This document shows, in pieces, positions 5,757-13,162 of a DNA stretch of 17,212 nt (positions are counted from its first letter, which is position 1; the number at the start of each line of letters is the position of its first letter). This DNA is from Bog-756 sp038210245. Lineage in GTDB: Bacteria > Actinomycetota > Acidimicrobiia > Acidimicrobiales > RAAP-2. Below the pieces are notes generated by a model. The model was not told the DNA's origin. It searched no databases and saw only the letters and a list, made by a program, of their open reading frames with translations. Location of the stretch: the NCBI GenBank assembly GCA_038210245.1, contig JBBQWW010000076.1, positions 1-17,212 on the forward strand, given 5' to 3'. Made by a program: the position numbers and the translations under genes.

Positions 5757-7541
5757 TCAGCCCGAGGTCGTCGTGCCGACCGAAGCGATCCCGATCACCG
5801 GCTGGTTGAGCTTGAGGGACCCTGCGGAGCCGAAGAAGCTGGCGTCCCCGTAGTTGAAGATCCCCCCATCGGAAGCGGCCAGCCAGTAGCCCTTGCCGTC
5901 CGGTGTGGCCGCCATGCCCACGATGGGCTTGTTGAGTTTCTGGGCTCCGGCGGAGCCGTAGAAGGCGGCATCGCCGTAGTTGAAGATCCCCCCATCAGAG
6001 GCCACCAGCCAGTACCCCTTGCCGTCCGGTGTGGCCGCCATGCCCACGATGGGCTTGTTGAGCTTCAGGGCTCCGGCGGAGCCGTAGAAGGCGGCATCGC
6101 CGTAGTTGAAAATGCCTCCATCGGAGGCCACCAGCCAGTAGCCCAGCCCGGCCGGAGCGGCCGGCGCCCCGTTGGCCCCCGGCACGTATGGCGTCGCCGC
6201 CATACCCACCACCGGCTTGTTCAGCTTGAGGGATCCGGCCGATCCGAAGAAGGGGGCGTCGCCGTAGTTGAAGATGCCTCCGTCCGAGGCCGCCAGCCAA
6301 TAGCCACCCTGGTCCTGGGTCCCTGCCATCCCGACGATGGGCTGGTTCAACGTGAGGGATCCGGCCGATCCGTGGAATCCGGCCGTCCCGTAGTTGAAGA
6401 TGCCGCCGTCGGTAGCTCCCAACCAGTAGCCGGATCCGGGTGCCGGCGTGTTGTAGATGGCGGTCCCACCCGGGGAGGTAGTGATGGCGTTGGCCGGCGT
6501 GGTGGTCACCGTCGGCACCCCGCTGATCCAGATGCCGTAGAACTGGTTGGAGATGGTGTTGGCGCTCACCACGGTGCCGGTGATGGTGGCGGCGAGAGCC
6601 GAGGGCAGCAAGTCGACACCGATGATGACCCCGGCGGTCGCCGGAGGCCCGTTGGTCCGGCCCCAGTTGTTCCCGCCGGGAAGTACGTTGTTGGTGATGG
6701 TCGTTCCGCTCACTACATCGTGGGGAGCGTGGGAGTGGACGATGATGCCACCCTCGTAGGAGCCCGTGACCGTATTGCCTGACACCGTCACGTTGCTCAC
6801 GGTGGCCCCCACCGAGGCCGCCGCCACCACGATGCCACCGACGTCCGGTCCGGCGGCAGTGAATACACCCGGACTTCCGGTGATGGTGTTCCCGGTGATG
6901 GAACCACCGACCACCGACCCGCCGGTGTTGTGGGTGGCGAAGATGATCCCGCAGCCGGCCGGGTTACCCGAGACAACGTTGTTGCTGACGGTGTCGCCGG
7001 TGGCGGGCACTGGGGCACCCGGCCCGGCATTGGGGGCGCCGGGGTCGACAGGGCCATTGTCGACCACGTAGATCCCGCCATCGTTGTTACCGGTCACGGT
7101 ATTGGAGTCCACCGTGGACGAAGCCACGCCGGCCAGGGTGATCCCTCCGTCACTCTGCAGAGCCGGGTTGGGATGGGCGGCGTTGTTCTTGATGGTCGAA
7201 TGACTGATCAAAAGACCCGAGGTCTGTTCGGCGAAGATGCCCTCGTTGTTGGCGCCGCTGACTGTGTCGTTCGAGATGGTCACACCGGTGATGGCCGGTC
7301 CGACGTAGATGCCGATGTCGCACCCGGTGGCATCCTCGGTCTGGCCGTTGATGGTCAGTCCGGTGGTGGCCACGACGAGAGCGGTCAGTCCGGTGGTGCC
7401 GGCGGGAACGCAGATCGGGGTGGCCCCGGCGATCGCCGAGCCTCCGAGCAACGACGGCAAGAGCACGCCCGTGCTTCCGAGTCCGGCGATTCCGATGCCC
7501 GTGGCCGCCGCCAGGCGCGCCAGGCGATGTGGCTTCTTCAT
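5757..7541 (-). CDS. Secreted right-handed beta-helix protein with five C-terminal GYWLxASDGG repeats
   Basis: The 594-residue product starts MKKPHRLARLAAATGIG with a signal peptide to about residue 40 (SAIAGATP). The ATG at 7541 has GGGAGGA six bases upstream. Residues about 45-350 carry irregular 20-25-residue repeats of the NosD/PbH1 type (VTISNDTVSGANNEGIF; STVDSNTVTGNNDGGIYV; VTVSGNTVTGSYEGGIIV), which predict a right-handed parallel beta-helix as in surface carbohydrate-binding or -cleaving proteins. The C-terminus holds five roughly 42-residue units of the form GYWLxASDGGIFNYGDAxFxGSAGxLxLNxPIVGMAATPDG. These are repeats I associate with secreted Acidimicrobiia proteins, perhaps a wall- or sugar-binding propeller. 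The second unit carries a 12-residue Ala/Pro/Gly insertion. No catalytic residues could be assigned. It is convergent with the sigma operon. Confidence 0.88.
   Translation of the reverse strand: MKKPHRLARLAAATGIGIAGLGSTGVLLPSLLGGSAIAGATPICVPAGTTGLTALVVATTGLTINGQTEDATGCDIGIYVGPAITGVTISNDTVSGANNEGIFAEQTSGLLISHSTIKNNAAHPNPALQSDGGITLAGVASSTVDSNTVTGNNDGGIYVVDNGPVDPGAPNAGPGAPVPATGDTVSNNVVSGNPAGCGIIFATHNTGGSVVGGSITGNTITGSPGVFTAAGPDVGGIVVAAASVGATVSNVTVSGNTVTGSYEGGIIVHSHAPHDVVSGTTITNNVLPGGNNWGRTNGPPATAGVIIGVDLLPSALAATITGTVVSANTISNQFYGIWISGVPTVTTTPANAITTSPGGTAIYNTPAPGSGYWLGATDGGIFNYGTAGFHGSAGSLTLNQPIVGMAGTQDQGGYWLAASDGGIFNYGDAPFFGSAGSLKLNKPVVGMAATPYVPGANGAPAAPAGLGYWLVASDGGIFNYGDAAFYGSAGALKLNKPIVGMAATPDGKGYWLVASDGGIFNYGDAAFYGSAGAQKLNKPIVGMAATPDGKGYWLAASDGGIFNYGDASFFGSAGSLKLNQPVIGIASVGTTTSG
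5772..6431 (-). repeat. Five in-frame tandem repeats of about 126 bp
   Basis: Read on the minus strand from 6431, the DNA encodes five successive GYWLxASDGGIFNYG units. Four span about 126 bp; the second is lengthened by a 36-base insertion encoding PYVPGANGAPAAPAGL-like sequence. Units three and four (6142-6018 and 6016-5892) differ at roughly seven of 126 bases, far less than the outer units, so they probably arose from a recent duplication or conversion. Confidence 0.88.
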
Positions 7542-7648
7542 GATGTTCCTCCCGATTGCTGCGATGTAGTGCCGCCTCGACGGTGAGTCTGGCCGAGGGA
7601 GGAGGCCGACGCAAGCGTTCGTTTGGGTGGTCCGTTGCCCGTACGCGG

Positions 7649-8065
7649 CTACACCCCACTGCAGCGACGTGGCCTGTACCCCAGTTCGGGGTGGCCCAGG
7701 TAGGCAATGAGGCGGTCGCGCCGTCGGTGGATGAGCCGGAGCCCGTGACGATGGCCGAACACGAAGGCGATGATGGAGAACACCACGGTGAGCCCGACGT
7801 CGACGGCCAGCTCGCCTTCGGGGATACGGCCCTGGAAGCGGACCGTGTGGTACCAGACGGCGAAGGCGGGCAGGGCCACTGCCGCGTTGATGGCCGGCAC
7901 GACGGCGTAGGGCAGAAGGACCAGTGTCACCCAGCGGATGACCATCCGGCCGAGGGGGCGCCGGTGGGCCCACCGCTCGGCCAGGGGTATCGGGTGGTAG
8001 GGGAGGTAGATCCTGAGCCAGCCGGCGATACCGATGACTGACCAACTGGCCCCGTGGCCGGACAT
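7649..8065 (-). CDS. Small uncharacterised membrane protein
   Basis: The 138-residue product begins MSGHGASWSVIGIAGWLRIY. It has hydrophobic segments near residues 36-65 (WVTLVLLPYAVVPAINAAVALPAFAVW) and 83-105 (VGLTVVFSIIAFVFGHRHG), suggesting two or three membrane passes with a basic C-terminal tail (RLIHRRRDRLIAYLGHPELGY). I do not recognise the family. The ATG at 8065 is chosen because residues before it in the longer open frame (to 8185) are polar, Gly/Arg-rich and unlike a protein start; the ribosome site is weak. It lies on the same strand as the beta-helix gene, about 107 bases upstream of it, so cotranscription is possible but not shown. Confidence 0.6.
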   Translation of the reverse strand: MSGHGASWSVIGIAGWLRIYLPYHPIPLAERWAHRRPLGRMVIRWVTLVLLPYAVVPAINAAVALPAFAVWYHTVRFQGRIPEGELAVDVGLTVVFSIIAFVFGHRHGLRLIHRRRDRLIAYLGHPELGYRPRRCSGV

Positions 8066-8196
8066 CGTTCTCGCCACGTTTCCCGCCGCCTTCCGGGCCG
8101 AACCGACGTGGCCACGCCGGTCGTGACCCCATCGTCGGCCGGCATCGGCCGACAGGACAATCTGACCACGTTCCGGGCCTTCCACCCTCCCTTGGA

Positions 8197-8355
8197 GTGC
8201 CCCGGCCCCCCCGTTTGTTGGGCGACACCGGGTACCACCACGGGGAGCCGTGCTCCCTCCGATGGATCTACCACCACATGATCGAGGAGTACGGCCGCCA
8301 CAACGGCCACGCCGATCTCCTCCGCGAGCTGGTTGACGGCAGCGTGGGCTGGTGA
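8197..8355 (+). pseudogene. C-terminal remnant of a DinB/DUF664-like protein
   Basis: Reading toward the TGA at 8353-8355 gives HHGEPCSLRWIYHHMIEEYG followed by RHNGHADLLRELVDGSVGW. This is the C-terminal helix pair of DUF664/DinB-superfamily proteins, including the HMIEEYxRHNGHADLLRE block that carries metal-binding histidines. Family members are about 160-180 residues; here recognisable homology covers only about the last 42. Upstream in frame the sequence is Pro/Arg-rich and unrelated, and the bases that would hold the N-terminal part code for the membrane protein on the other strand. Only GTG 8197 or TTG 8215/8218 could start it. I read it as a truncated gene left by a deletion. The DinB fold usually needs the N-terminal helices for its metal site, so a short functional peptide is unlikely. 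Confidence 0.72.
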
Positions 8356-8368
8356 GCCCGTTCCGATC

Positions 8369-8390
8369 CCGAGGCCAAACCGGGCCTCGG
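8369..8390 (+). terminator. Hairpin after the DinB-like remnant
   Basis: CCGAGGCC (8369-8376) and GGCCTCGG (8383-8390) form a perfect 8-bp stem with a 6-base loop, 14 bases after the remnant's stop. There is no T-tract. Its position suggests the original gene's terminator was kept with its tail. The rest of 8391-8519 shows only a purine-rich stretch before the next start. Confidence 0.5.
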
Positions 8391-8519
8391 TCCGGTCACC
8401 TCCCGGCGCGGCCACCCCGGCCCGGACGGCCGGGCCCGATCCCACTGGCATTCGCTCAACCTGGGGCCGCCATCGGCCGATAACGCCCCCACGAGGCGGT
8501 GCTCGGATCGAGGTGAGGT

Positions 8520-10823
8520 GTGGAGTCGGGACGGAACGCGTGGAAGTACGTACTCGCGGCCGGAACCGGCCTCATCGCGGTCTACTTCGCCCTGCCGAAC
8601 GCCACCGACCAGGACGTTCTCTACTCGATCCTGGGCCTGGCCTCCGTGGTGGGGATCGTGGTGGGGGTGGTCGTGCACCGGCCCCGAGAGCGCCTGGGCT
8701 GGATTCTGGTGGCCGCCGCCGGGGCCTGTTTCACCCTGGGCGACGATATCTGGGACGTCTACAACCTGGTCCTCCACACCACCGTGCCCTTCCCCTCGGT
8801 GGCCGACGCCCTCTACCTGGCCGGCTACCCCTTCCTCTTCGTCGGCCTGATCCGGATCACCCGCACCCCCGACCGCACCTCCCAGCGCGAAGACAGCACC
8901 GATGCCGCCATCATCGCCATGGGGGCCCTGGCCGTGTCGTGGCACTTCCTGATGAACTCCTACGTCCACGACTCGTCACTGGCCTTCTTCGGGAAGTTCG
9001 TCACCCTGGCCTATCCGGTGATGGACATCGCCCTGGTATTCATCCTCGTCCGGGCCCTCCTGTTCGGATCGGCCCGGCGGACCTGCCACAAGATCCTGGC
9101 CGCGGGCCTGCTGCTCATGTGCGCCGCCGACTTCACCTACGACCTGCTGGTACTGCACAACGGGTACGTCACCGGCAACATCGTGGACGCCCTCTACCTG
9201 GCCGAGTATCTGCTCATCGCCGTGGCTGCCCTCCACCCGTCGATGGCCGCCACCAGCGCCGAGGCCGACGAGCCAGCACTGACCGCCAACCGCCTGGCCT
9301 TCCAGCGCAACCGGATCCCCCTGGTGGTGCTGGCCGGCTTCATCCCGCCGGCCATGCTGGTGGTGTCCTCGGCCTTCCACGTGGAGGCGGACGTCCAGGT
9401 CCTGTCCATCCTGTGCATCGCCGTCTTCGCCACCATCTGCCTTCGGCTCTCGTGGATGATCGAGCGCATGAAGCACCAGTCGTTGGAGATGGAGGAGAAC
9501 CAGGCCCACCTGCACTACATGGCTTTCCATGACGAGCTGACCAGCCTGCCCAACCGGGCCCTCCTGCACGACCGGTTGCAGCACGCCCTGGAGTCGACGG
9601 CGAGAAGCGGACGGACGGTGGCCCTGTGCCTCGGGGACCTCGACGGGTTCAAGACCATCAACGACACCCTCGGGCACCACGTGGGCGACGGGGTGCTGGT
9701 CAAGACAGGGGCGCTGCTCCAGTCGGTCATGCGGCCGGGCGATACCGTGGCCCGGCTGGGTGGCGACGAGTTCGCCGTGCTGGTGGAGGACGTGCAACGG
9801 CCCGAGGACGCGGTCGAGTTCGCCGAGCGGATCGTCTCGGTCCTCCACGACGCCGTGGAGTTCGACGGGCAGCAGGCCGGCATGTCCATCAGCGTGGGCG
9901 TGGCTTTCGCCACGTCCTCCACCTCGGTGGAGCGTCTGCTGAGCGAAGCCGACGCCGCGATGTACGAGGCCAAGGCCAACGGCAAGAACCGGGTGGAGGT
10001 GTTCCGGTCGTCGATGCGGGCCCGACTGGTGGAGCGGCTGGAGATCATCAGTGCCTTCCGGGGCTCGCTGGAGCGCACCGAGTTCTTCCTCCACTACCAG
10101 CCCATCTTCTCCCTCGGGGACGGCACGCTCCGGGGGTTCGAGACGCTGGTGCGGTGGCGCCACCCGGCCATGGGCCAGGTGGCGCCCGACGAGTTCATCC
10201 CCATGGCTGAGGAGACCGGGTTCATCATCCAGCTGGGCCGGTGGATCTTCCTCGAGGCCTGCATGCAGATGGCGGCGTGGGCCCCAATGATGGAACGACC
10301 GCTGTCCATCACGGTGAACCTGTCGCGGATCCAGCTGGCCCTGCCGTCGGTGGTGGACGACCTCCGCGACGCCCTGCGGCTGTCGGGGATCCGACCCAAC
10401 CAGGTGGTCCTCGAGATCACCGAGGGCGGTCTGATGGAGCACCCGGAGCTGGCCTCCTCGGCCCTGACCGCCCTACGCCGTCTCGGGGTCCGCATCGCCG
10501 TGGACGACTTCGGCACCGGCTACTCGTCGCTCAGCCATCTCCAGCGCTTTCCGGTGGACGTGCTCAAGGTGGACAAGTCCTTCGTCGCCCCCCTCGGCCA
10601 GAGCGAGCCGGAGAGCACCGCCCTGGTCACCTCCATCATCGACCTGGCCCACAGCCTGGGTCTCGACGTGGTGGCCGAGGGCATCGAGACCGAGGACCAG
10701 TTGGAGCGGCTGCGGGGACTGGGTTGTGACTTCGGCCAGGGCTACCTGATGGCCCGGCCGCTCGACCCACAGGCCGTGGAGGACCTCATGCTGAGCGGCC
10801 GCACCATGGACACCGTGTCCTGA
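8520..10823 (+). CDS. Membrane-bound diguanylate cyclase/phosphodiesterase (GGDEF-EAL)
   Basis: The 767-residue product has an N-terminal region (about 8-315) with some nine or ten hydrophobic helices, a probable membrane sensor of unknown ligand. The GGDEF domain (about 335-495) holds intact GGDEF at 414-418 and an RPGD inhibitory I-site exactly five residues upstream. The EAL domain (about 510-760) has ETL (541-543) in place of EAL, keeping the metal-binding Glu. Its other key motifs are NLS, VLEITEG, DDFGTGYSSL, KVDKSF, AEGIETEDQ and GQGY. Both cyclic-di-GMP synthesis and hydrolysis therefore look possible, and the I-site suggests product inhibition. ITES is replaced by ITEG. The GTG start follows an AGGTGAGG purine run that sits very close, so the exact start is uncertain by a few codons. 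It is monocistronic and convergent with the HTH-ATPase gene. Confidence 0.93.
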   Translation: MESGRNAWKYVLAAGTGLIAVYFALPNATDQDVLYSILGLASVVGIVVGVVVHRPRERLGWILVAAAGACFTLGDDIWDVYNLVLHTTVPFPSVADALYLAGYPFLFVGLIRITRTPDRTSQREDSTDAAIIAMGALAVSWHFLMNSYVHDSSLAFFGKFVTLAYPVMDIALVFILVRALLFGSARRTCHKILAAGLLLMCAADFTYDLLVLHNGYVTGNIVDALYLAEYLLIAVAALHPSMAATSAEADEPALTANRLAFQRNRIPLVVLAGFIPPAMLVVSSAFHVEADVQVLSILCIAVFATICLRLSWMIERMKHQSLEMEENQAHLHYMAFHDELTSLPNRALLHDRLQHALESTARSGRTVALCLGDLDGFKTINDTLGHHVGDGVLVKTGALLQSVMRPGDTVARLGGDEFAVLVEDVQRPEDAVEFAERIVSVLHDAVEFDGQQAGMSISVGVAFATSSTSVERLLSEADAAMYEAKANGKNRVEVFRSSMRARLVERLEIISAFRGSLERTEFFLHYQPIFSLGDGTLRGFETLVRWRHPAMGQVAPDEFIPMAEETGFIIQLGRWIFLEACMQMAAWAPMMERPLSITVNLSRIQLALPSVVDDLRDALRLSGIRPNQVVLEITEGGLMEHPELASSALTALRRLGVRIAVDDFGTGYSSLSHLQRFPVDVLKVDKSFVAPLGQSEPESTALVTSIIDLAHSLGLDVVAEGIETEDQLERLRGLGCDFGQGYLMARPLDPQAVEDLMLSGRTMDTVS

Positions 10824-10882
10824 CCTCTCGGTGAGTGGGGTACGCAGCTTCGGGAGCCAGAACCTCTCGGCGTGGGTACCGT

Positions 10883-11899
10883 TCAGGGTTGCACGGCGGC
10901 GACCATGGCGGCCACGGCGGGATTGGCGTTCACCGGGACCAGGCGTGAGGTGGGGTGTTCGCTGACCCACACCCGAAAGAGCTCGTCGGCGAAGCCTTGC
11001 CCGATCTGGTCGATGCCGGAGAAGTCCAGCTCGACGACCTCGAAGCCATCGAGCCGTGCGCCGATCAGTTTGGCCTCTGTCCGCGACACGAAGTCACCCT
11101 GGTCGAAGAGGGCGACATGGATCGTGGTCCGGTTGAAGCGGCTGGTCACCGGATCGGAGAGCCGGTCGAAAACCTCCCTCGGGGTGAGGGAGGTATCCCG
11201 TCGGATCTCGCAGCGCACCAGCGTGCCGGACCTCGGCTGGTCCAACCAGCTGATGGCGAAGTCACCGATCTCGTTGTTGACGGTCCACGCCAGCTGGTTG
11301 GCCGAGATCACGAAGCGGTGGACCATCTGGGAGGTGAAGAAGATGCCCAGACCGCTGTGGTGGTCTGGATCCGTCGTCTGCTTCCCCTTGGACAGCTCGC
11401 CCACCGCCTGGTAGTCGTCGGCCAGTCCCCGAGCCTGGCGAATCGACGCGAAGGCTCCCACTCCGTCGTCCTCGACCTCGAAGCCGAGTTGGTCTGATTC
11501 TACGAACCACCGAGTGTTGAGGGTGTTCCCCCTCGAGTGGTCGATGGCGTTGTTGACCATTTCGGTGAAGGTGAAGGTAAGGAGCTGACGGAGATTGGAG
11601 GGTTCCAGGATGTCCGGATCGATCTGACGGAGTGCGATCTGCTCGTCACCCCAGACTTCGTGCTCGGTGAGACTGGCGAGCGCGTATGAGTTGGAGTGGT
11701 GCGCCCGAAGCCGGTAGTGGCTCGAGCGGCCGGCGCCTTCGGCGACGAGGAGTCCACGCTCGACCATCCTGCTCAGGTGGTAGTGGGCCGCCTGGCGAGT
11801 GACGCCGGCGGACGCCGCCACCTCCGAGGAGGTGATGGTGGTCCGGGCGGCGAAGAGTCGCTCGATGACCTCGGGGACCGGCTCCCTCTTCGTGATCAT
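10883..11899 (-). CDS. Winged-HTH / GHKL ATPase / STAS-like (DUF4325) regulator
   Basis: The 338-residue protein has three modules. Residues 8-65 form a winged helix-turn-helix (TITSSEVAASAGVTRQAAHY, then a basic wing RSSHYRLR). Residues about 100-232 form a GHKL ATPase: N-box FTEMVNNAIDHS (E113, N117), G1 box EDDGVGAF (D145, G146, G148) and G2 box HHSGLGIFF. Residues about 255-320 match the STAS-like DUF4325 pattern (SRTEAKLIGARL; VELDFSGIDQIGQGFADELF). No histidine phosphoacceptor domain is seen, so the ATPase more resembles anti-sigma kinases such as SpoIIAB/RsbW than sensor kinases, with the STAS part as a built-in antagonist-like domain. ATG 11899 is chosen because GGAG lies eight bases upstream; GTG 11926 in frame is an alternative that adds nine residues. 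It likely binds its own AT-rich promoter region. Which partner it controls is unknown. Confidence 0.85.
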   Translation of the reverse strand: MITKREPVPEVIERLFAARTTITSSEVAASAGVTRQAAHYHLSRMVERGLLVAEGAGRSSHYRLRAHHSNSYALASLTEHEVWGDEQIALRQIDPDILEPSNLRQLLTFTFTEMVNNAIDHSRGNTLNTRWFVESDQLGFEVEDDGVGAFASIRQARGLADDYQAVGELSKGKQTTDPDHHSGLGIFFTSQMVHRFVISANQLAWTVNNEIGDFAISWLDQPRSGTLVRCEIRRDTSLTPREVFDRLSDPVTSRFNRTTIHVALFDQGDFVSRTEAKLIGARLDGFEVVELDFSGIDQIGQGFADELFRVWVSEHPTSRLVPVNANPAVAAMVAAVQP

Positions 11900-11955
11900 C
11901 AGGGTTGCTCCGAGAGCAAGTGGCACGCTGACCCGTGGGCCCCACTTGACTCTTT

Positions 11956-12057
11956 GTTCTTTACGATTTTACCCATTACCGCATATGATAGCTATTTGGG
12001 TCAAATAGTAAAGAGTAATTCCTAAAATATCTGAATTTGAGTAAAAACGTAAAGAAC
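11956..12057. promoter_or_regulatory. AT-rich promoter region with a long inverted repeat pair and an inner dyad
   Basis: Bases about 11945-12058 are strikingly AT-rich in a high-GC window and lie upstream of the HTH-ATPase gene (-). GTTCTTTACGATTTTAC (11956-11972) is the reverse complement of 12041-12057 at 16 of 17 positions. Between them CTATTTG-GGT-CAAATAG (11992-12008) is a perfect 7-bp dyad overlapping a possible minus-strand -35 (TTGACC, 12004-11999). A further GTAAAG lies at 12008-12013. Another candidate promoter is TTTACG with TATTTT 18 bases later on the minus strand. The layout suits cooperative binding by a dimeric regulator, possibly the gene's own product. Confidence 0.6.
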
Positions 12058-12060
12058 TAT

Positions 12061-12075
12061 CCGACCGATGGTCGG
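12061..12075 (-). terminator. Probable intrinsic terminator of the sulfate transport operon
   Basis: On the minus strand, CCGACC-ATC-GGTCGG forms a perfect 6-bp stem about 46 bases after the cysA stop. It is followed by ATAGTTCTTTACGTTTTT, a T-rich run. The stem is short but GC-rich. The T-rich run is also the right-hand arm of the inverted repeat at 12041-12057. Confidence 0.55.
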
Positions 12076-12121
12076 CCCGTCCGGACAGGGAACTCCCTAC
12101 CGGTGCGCCGACCCCGGAGCC

Positions 12122-13162
12122 TCAGCGGGCGGTGGTGGGGGCCAGGTCGTCGACGATCGGCTCCGGGTCGGCCACCGCCTCCGCCTCGACCGGCCCGGTC
12201 GGCTGGTCCACCTTCTGACCGGTCGAGCCGGCCCGCGAGATCCACACCGGATCGCCGGGGCCGAGGTCGAGCTCGGCGGCGGCGCCCCGGCTGAGTTGCA
12301 CCCACGCGGGCCCGTCCCCGGCCATGGTGACGTCCACCCGGACCTCGAACCCGAGGTGGGTGACCCGCTCGACGGTGCCGGCGAAGTCGCCCTCGGCCGG
12401 GTGGCGGTGGACCACCAGGTCGTGGGGGCGGACCCACGAACCGTCCAGCTGGGTGGCCGGTCCGAGGAACTTCATGACGAACTCGTTGGCCGGGTGGTCG
12501 TACATCTCGGCCGGGTGGCCGATCTGCTCCAGTCGGCCCTCGTTGATGATGGCCAGGTGGTCGGCCACCTCCATGGCCTCCTCCTGGTCGTGGGTGACCA
12601 GCACCGTGGTGACGGAGATCTTCTCGTGCAGTTCCCGCAACCACACCCGGAGCTCCTGGCGGACCTGGGCGTCGAGGGCCCCGAAGGGCTCGTCCAGCAG
12701 CAGCAGCTGCGGCTCGATGGCCAGGGCCCGGGCCAGGGCCATGCGCTGGCGCTGGCCGCCGGACAGCTGGGACGGGTAGCGGTCGGCCAGGTGGTCGATC
12801 TTGACCAGGTCGAGGAGCTCGTCCACCTTGGCCCGGATCTCCGCCTTGGGCCGCTTGCGGACCTCGAGACCGAAGGCCACGTTCTTGCGCACGGTGAGGT
12901 GGCGGAACGGGGCGTAGTGCTGGAAGCAGAAGCCGATGCCCCGGTCTCGGACCGGTATGCCGGTGACGTCCTCGCCGTCGAACTCGATGGTCCCCGAATC
13001 GGGGACCTCGAGACCGGCCACCACGCGCAAGAGGGTGGACTTGCCACCCCCACTCGGTCCCAGCAGGGCGGTGAGGGAGCCGTCGGGCACCTCGAGACTC
13101 ACGTCGTCGAGAGCAACGGCACTTCCGAATCGCTTGGAGACGGATCGGATGGTGATCGCCAT
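12122..13162 (-). CDS. cysA: Sulfate ABC transporter ATP-binding protein CysA
   Basis: The 346-residue ATPase drives sulfate/thiosulfate import with the two permeases upstream. It has Walker A GPSGGGKST (near residue 36), the Q-loop FCFQHYAPFRHLTV resembling the CysA FVFQHYALF signature, the ABC signature LSGGQRQR, Walker B LLLLDEPF, the D-loop GALD and the switch THDQEEA. About 110 C-terminal residues form a TOBE-like regulatory domain (WVRPHDLVVHRHPAEG... VERVTHLGFEVRVDV), followed by a charged tail ending DDLAPTTAR. ATG 13162 is supported by AAAGGAGG eight to nine bases upstream, the strongest ribosome site in the window, lying inside the end of cysW. The start lies 64 bases before the cysW stop. 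It is the last gene of the operon, with a hairpin downstream. Molybdate or another oxyanion is possible, but the linked sulfate-type binding protein favours sulfate. Confidence 0.93.
   Translation of the reverse strand: MAITIRSVSKRFGSAVALDDVSLEVPDGSLTALLGPSGGGKSTLLRVVAGLEVPDSGTIEFDGEDVTGIPVRDRGIGFCFQHYAPFRHLTVRKNVAFGLEVRKRPKAEIRAKVDELLDLVKIDHLADRYPSQLSGGQRQRMALARALAIEPQLLLLDEPFGALDAQVRQELRVWLRELHEKISVTTVLVTHDQEEAMEVADHLAIINEGRLEQIGHPAEMYDHPANEFVMKFLGPATQLDGSWVRPHDLVVHRHPAEGDFAGTVERVTHLGFEVRVDVTMAGDGPAWVQLSRGAAAELDLGPGDPVWISRAGSTGQKVDQPTGPVEAEAVADPEPIVDDLAPTTAR

Noticed and set aside
5590..5853. Plus-strand frame after the anti-sigma gene
   Set aside because: Runs through the terminator hairpin and into the end of the convergent beta-helix gene; composition is not protein-like.
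8976..10442. 488-residue minus-strand frame inside the GGDEF-EAL gene
   Set aside because: His/Gln/Gly-rich shadow of a well-supported plus-strand gene.
10824..10882. Imperfect direct repeat (ACCTCTCGG twice) between convergent stops
   Set aside because: No hairpin with a convincing stem and no T-tract; too short to assign a role as terminator or attachment site.
12041..12057. AT-rich inverted repeats as ends of a small mobile element
   Set aside because: The enclosed 68 bases hold no gene, and I saw no flanking target duplication; a regulatory role fits the position better.
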